NCBI GenBank assembly: GCA_937914785.1
Contig: CALGIV010000193.1
Span: 1 to 8,041 of the forward strand
Length of the DNA stretch: 8,041 nt
Reading direction: 5' to 3'
Source: an uncultured Eubacteriaceae bacterium
Lineage (GTDB): Bacteria; Bacillota; Clostridia; Eubacteriales; UBA1433
Shown here one piece after another: positions 5,610-8,041 of the stretch. The position numbers were made by a program, and so were the translations under genes. Under the pieces are notes generated by a model, which saw only the letters and a list, made by a program, of their open reading frames with translations, did not search any database and had not been told where the DNA came from. The stretch's first letter is position 1; each line of letters starts with the position of its first letter.

Positions 5610-6683
5610 ATGAAGTTTATTACGATAAGCAGGCGTGATGACATCCCGCGCAATCGAATCGTCCTCATACGGATTTTGGCAATCCTCTTATCCATCGCGT
5701 TTGCAGGGATTGTGATTATGGCGTTGGGTTATAATCCGCTTGCGGTGTTCCGCCAGATGATTAAGGGTGCACTGGGTGGCAAGATCCGCCTTCAGCAAAC
5801 GGCGTTAAAAGCCGTTCCGCTGATCATTACGACGATGGGTATTATCGTCGCTTTTAAAATGAAATTTTGGAATATTGGCGGGGAAGGCCAGATTATGATG
5901 GGCGCGATGGCCGCTTCATTTGTCGCGCTGAATTATAGTCATTTGCCCAAAACCTTGTTGCTCATTTTAATGGCGTTGGCTTCGATCGTTGCAGGTGGCC
6001 TCTGGGCATTTATTCCGGCAATATTTAAAGCGAAATTGGGTACAAATGAGACGATTTTTACGCTGATGCTGAATTATATCGCGATCAAGTTCGTGACGTT
6101 TTTGCAGTACGGCCCTTGGAAGGATCCGACTTCGCAGGGATATCCGAAAGTGCCGGACTTTACGGCAAAGGCCATTTTGCCGAATGTATTCGGCGTGCAC
6201 ATCGGATGGATTATCGCAATTATTCTCGTCATTGTGACGTATATTTTCATCAATCATACAAAAAAAGGCTACGAAGTCACCGTCGTCGGCGAAAGCGTCG
6301 ATACGGCGCGGTATGCCGGTATTAATATTCAGTCGGTCATCATCGTCACGATGCTCATCTCAGGCGGGATGTGCGGTCTGACCGGCATGATTCAGGCATC
6401 CGCGATCGAAAAGACACTGACGGCGTCATTGTCTGCCAACTACGGCTTTTCGGCGATCACGACGGCCTGGCTGTCCCGGTTGAATGCGGTTGCAGCATTC
6501 TTTGTCTGCATTTGCTTTGCGATTTTGCTGCAGGGTGGCGCCTCATTACAGATTACGATGAACATTCCGGCTGCGGTAGCAGATATGATTCAGGGCATCA
6601 TCTTATTCTTTGTGCTGGGTAGCGAGTTCTTTTTACAATATAAAGTCGGCTTTCGCAAAAGGCTGGCAAAGGAGGAGGCGTAG
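5610..6683 (+). CDS. Purine nucleoside ABC transporter permease 1 (NupP-like, BPD_transp_2), 357 aa
   Basis: This is an integral membrane subunit forming half of the translocation path. After a short basic cytoplasmic N-terminus (MKFITISRRDDIPRNR) comes a first hydrophobic segment (about 18-39). Around eight more hydrophobic stretches follow, up to a basic C-terminal end (FRKRLAKEEA). Family marks are FWNIGGEGQIMMGA (86-99), GTNETIFTLMLNYIA (144-158) and the cytoplasmic ATPase-coupling loop KKGYEVTVVGESVDTARYAGI (218-238). The length and the order before a shorter sister permease match B. subtilis nupP-nupQ. GAGGGGG (5595-5601) is the RBS and overlaps the stop codon of the ATPase gene, suggesting translational coupling. 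Its stop is 3 nt from the next start. Confidence 0.94.
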   Translation: MKFITISRRDDIPRNRIVLIRILAILLSIAFAGIVIMALGYNPLAVFRQMIKGALGGKIRLQQTALKAVPLIITTMGIIVAFKMKFWNIGGEGQIMMGAMAASFVALNYSHLPKTLLLILMALASIVAGGLWAFIPAIFKAKLGTNETIFTLMLNYIAIKFVTFLQYGPWKDPTSQGYPKVPDFTAKAILPNVFGVHIGWIIAIILVIVTYIFINHTKKGYEVTVVGESVDTARYAGINIQSVIIVTMLISGGMCGLTGMIQASAIEKTLTASLSANYGFSAITTAWLSRLNAVAAFFVCICFAILLQGGASLQITMNIPAAVADMIQGIILFFVLGSEFFLQYKVGFRKRLAKEEA

Positions 6684-6686
6684 CTG

Positions 6687-7613
6687 ATGGGAGGATTCTT
6701 CGCCGCTGTTATTATTGCGGGTACACCGTTGTTGTTTGCCACGATTGGAGAGCTGTTGACGCAAAAGGCCGGCAATATGAACCTTGGCGTCGAGGGCTTG
6801 ATGATGATGGGAGCCGTATGTGGCTTTATCGCAGGGTTTAAAACAGGCAATGCCGGCCTTGCGTTGCTTGGTGCAATTGCGGCAGGTGCCGTCGGATCGT
6901 TGATTTATGCGTTTTTAACGATCACGCTGCGCGCCAATCAGCAGGTGACCGGCCTGACGCTGACGATGTTCGGTGTGGGGTTTGCAAAATTTGCAGGAAC
7001 AAATGTTATGGGCTCCGTATTGCCGGCAAGTGTAAAAGCATTCTTTACGAAGATTGAAATTCCTTTATTGAGTAAAATTCCGTATATTGGCGAGATATTC
7101 TTTTCGCAGGATGTGTTTGTCTATTTTGGTTATATTATCGTACTGCTCGCCTATTTATATTTGAACAAAACGAAAAACGGATTGAATTTAAGGGCGGTGG
7201 GTGAAAATGCACCGGCGGCCGATGCTTCGGGTATCAGTGTCAATCTTTATAAGTATATCCATGTGATAATCGGCGGCGCGCTCTGTGGCCTTGGCGGCGC
7301 GTATTTGTCTCTCGTCACAATTCCTGTGTGGCAGGAAAATGTCGTGGCGGGCCGTGGTTGGATTGCCGTCGCACTCGTCATCTTCGCTTCCTGGAAACCG
7401 GGAAAAGCGATGGTGGGAGCGTTTGTCTTCGGCGGCTTAAGCATTTTGGGCTTCCGCCTGCAAAGTATGGGGATTCAGGTTTCGCAATATTTGATCGATA
7501 TGCTGCCTTATGTCGCCACAGTCATTATCGTTATTATCAGCACGCGTAAAAACCGCAAGGAAGATATGCCGCCGGGCTGGTTGACGTTGCCGTATTTTCG
7601 TGAAGATCGGTGA
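6687..7613 (+). CDS. Purine nucleoside ABC transporter permease 2 (NupQ-like, BPD_transp_2), 308 aa
   Basis: This is the second transmembrane subunit, pairing with the preceding permease. Diagnostic segments are GTPLLFATIGELLTQKAG (12-29) and NLGVEGLMMMGA (32-43). ANQQVTGLTLTMFG (83-96) follows, then the coupling-loop motif NGLNLRAVGENAPAADASGIS (164-184). Near the end GRGWIAVALVIFASWKPG is typical of this family. Hydrophobic stretches fit about eight membrane segments, and the C-terminus is short and polar. GGAGGAGG (6671-6678), lying inside the 3' end of the upstream permease gene, is 8 nt before the ATG, and the genes are only 3 nt apart. It is the last gene of the operon, with a terminator about 70 nt downstream. 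Confidence 0.94.
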   Translation: MGGFFAAVIIAGTPLLFATIGELLTQKAGNMNLGVEGLMMMGAVCGFIAGFKTGNAGLALLGAIAAGAVGSLIYAFLTITLRANQQVTGLTLTMFGVGFAKFAGTNVMGSVLPASVKAFFTKIEIPLLSKIPYIGEIFFSQDVFVYFGYIIVLLAYLYLNKTKNGLNLRAVGENAPAADASGISVNLYKYIHVIIGGALCGLGGAYLSLVTIPVWQENVVAGRGWIAVALVIFASWKPGKAMVGAFVFGGLSILGFRLQSMGIQVSQYLIDMLPYVATVIIVIISTRKNRKEDMPPGWLTLPYFREDR

Positions 7614-7680
7614 TGACAGAATCTGGCTGAATAAAATTTTATTAAGTTCATATAGTATTAACATCTTCTTTAATATATCA

Positions 7681-7727
7681 ATTAAACTGCCGTTGCATTT
7701 TTGTTGTGCAGGGCAGTTTGATTTTTT
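7681..7727 (+). terminator. Rho-independent terminator of the xpt-nup operon
   Basis: AAACTGCC (7684-7691) pairs with GGCAGTTT (7712-7719). The stem can be lengthened outward by a T-G and two A-T/T-A pairs. An inner TGCA/TGCA pairing (7694-7697 with 7707-7710) extends it towards the loop. A six-T run (7722-7727) follows immediately. It lies 70 nt after the last transporter gene and ahead of the DUF378 gene, separating the two units. Confidence 0.85.
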
Positions 7728-7739
7728 GTAATTAATGGA

Positions 7740-7768
7740 TTCATAGAATACGCCGGCAAGTGAATAAT
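7740..7768 (+). promoter_or_regulatory. Weak candidate promoter of the DUF378 gene
   Basis: TTCATA (7740-7745) and AATAAT (7763-7768) are spaced 17 nt apart, between the operon terminator and the DUF378 ribosome binding site. Both boxes are imperfect. The call rests mainly on the need for a promoter after the terminator. Confidence 0.3.
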
Positions 7769-7797
7769 AAGACAGACATCGAAAATGAGGTGACAAG

Positions 7798-8028
7798 ATG
7801 AGTGTTTTAAAGAGAATTGCGTTAATCCTGGTCATTATCGGTGCTGTCAATTGGGGTCTTGTTGGATTTTTTAATTTTGATATTGTAACTTTTATTTTTG
7901 GCGGCACGAGGATGATCGGAAGCAGGATTGTCTATATTCTTATTGGGTTAAGCGGTCTTTATTCGATCAGCTTCCTGTTTACCGACAAAAGAGAACGCAT
8001 CGATCAGCATTCTCCGCGGTCGGTATAA
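7798..8028 (+). CDS. DUF378 small membrane protein, 76 aa
   Basis: The sequence matches the DUF378 (PF04070) pattern. A first membrane segment (about 6-26) ends in GAVNWGLVGFFNFDIVTFIFG (15-35). It is followed by a short polar turn and SRIVYILIGLSGLYSISFL (42-60) as the second segment. Family members are two-helix inner-membrane proteins of unknown function, common in Bacillota and other bacteria. The C-terminal tail (TDKRERIDQHSPRSV) is charged and probably cytoplasmic. GAGGTGA (7787-7793) lies 4 nt before the ATG at 7798. It is cut off from the purine operon by the terminator, so its position there is probably not functional. No role can be assigned. Confidence 0.9.
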   Translation: MSVLKRIALILVIIGAVNWGLVGFFNFDIVTFIFGGTRMIGSRIVYILIGLSGLYSISFLFTDKRERIDQHSPRSV

Positions 8029-8041
8029 AAAAAGGATATCC

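Noticed and set aside
7437..7907. Minus-strand open frame of about 156 codons across the end of nupQ, the terminator and the DUF378 start
   Set aside because: It spans parts of two real genes and a terminator on the other strand, and its translation has no family resemblance.
8029..8041. Palindrome GGATATCC at the window end
   Set aside because: An 8-bp palindrome cut by the window edge, too short to interpret.

Overview
The window reads as ordinary chromosome of an anaerobic, low-to-mid-GC member of the Bacillota (Clostridia or Negativicutes; the sequence alone does not decide). The grounds are strong AAGGAGG-type ribosome binding sites, sigma-A-type promoters with TATAAT -10 boxes, an 8-Fe ferredoxin, a DUF378 protein, and a BMP/NupOPQ purine transporter laid out as in Bacillus and Clostridium. 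All supported genes are on the + strand.

Left part (1-1338): the window opens inside the C-terminal half of a methylated-DNA--protein-cysteine methyltransferase (active-site motif PCHRVV). A gap of about 290 bp follows, whose distal end carries a good promoter for metF (5,10-methylenetetrahydrofolate reductase, 285 aa). The inferred metF leader is only about 30 nt, so there is no room for a SAM riboswitch or T-box.

Middle part (1339-2176): a 73-aa stand-alone XRE/Cro-type DNA-binding protein and a 67-aa 2x[4Fe-4S] ferredoxin. The most unusual non-coding structure lies here. Tandem TTCGACAATG repeats sit on the likely -35 region of the regulator gene. A perfect 17-bp-arm inverted repeat starts 2 nt after the regulator's stop codon, and its right arm contains the -35 box of a near-consensus promoter for the ferredoxin. 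Both elements contain GTTCG. This suggests, without proving it, a small autoregulated switch that also controls the ferredoxin.

Right part (2177-7727): a purine-salvage operon with its own promoter (TTTACT-17-TATAAT). It encodes xanthine phosphoribosyltransferase (xpt), a BMP-family substrate-binding lipoprotein (nupN-like), a double-NBD ATPase (nupO-like) and two permeases (nupP- and nupQ-like). It ends in a Rho-independent terminator. The transporter probably imports purine nucleosides or bases, and Xpt converts xanthine (and possibly guanine) to the nucleotide with PRPP. No purine riboswitch is present before xpt.

End (7728-8041): a separate small DUF378 membrane protein, then 13 nt of sequence with no readable feature.

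No mobile element, CRISPR array, tRNA or rRNA was found. Most of the window is conserved housekeeping and salvage functions. The parts worth a second look are the regulatory DNA around the XRE gene and the orphan ferredoxin.
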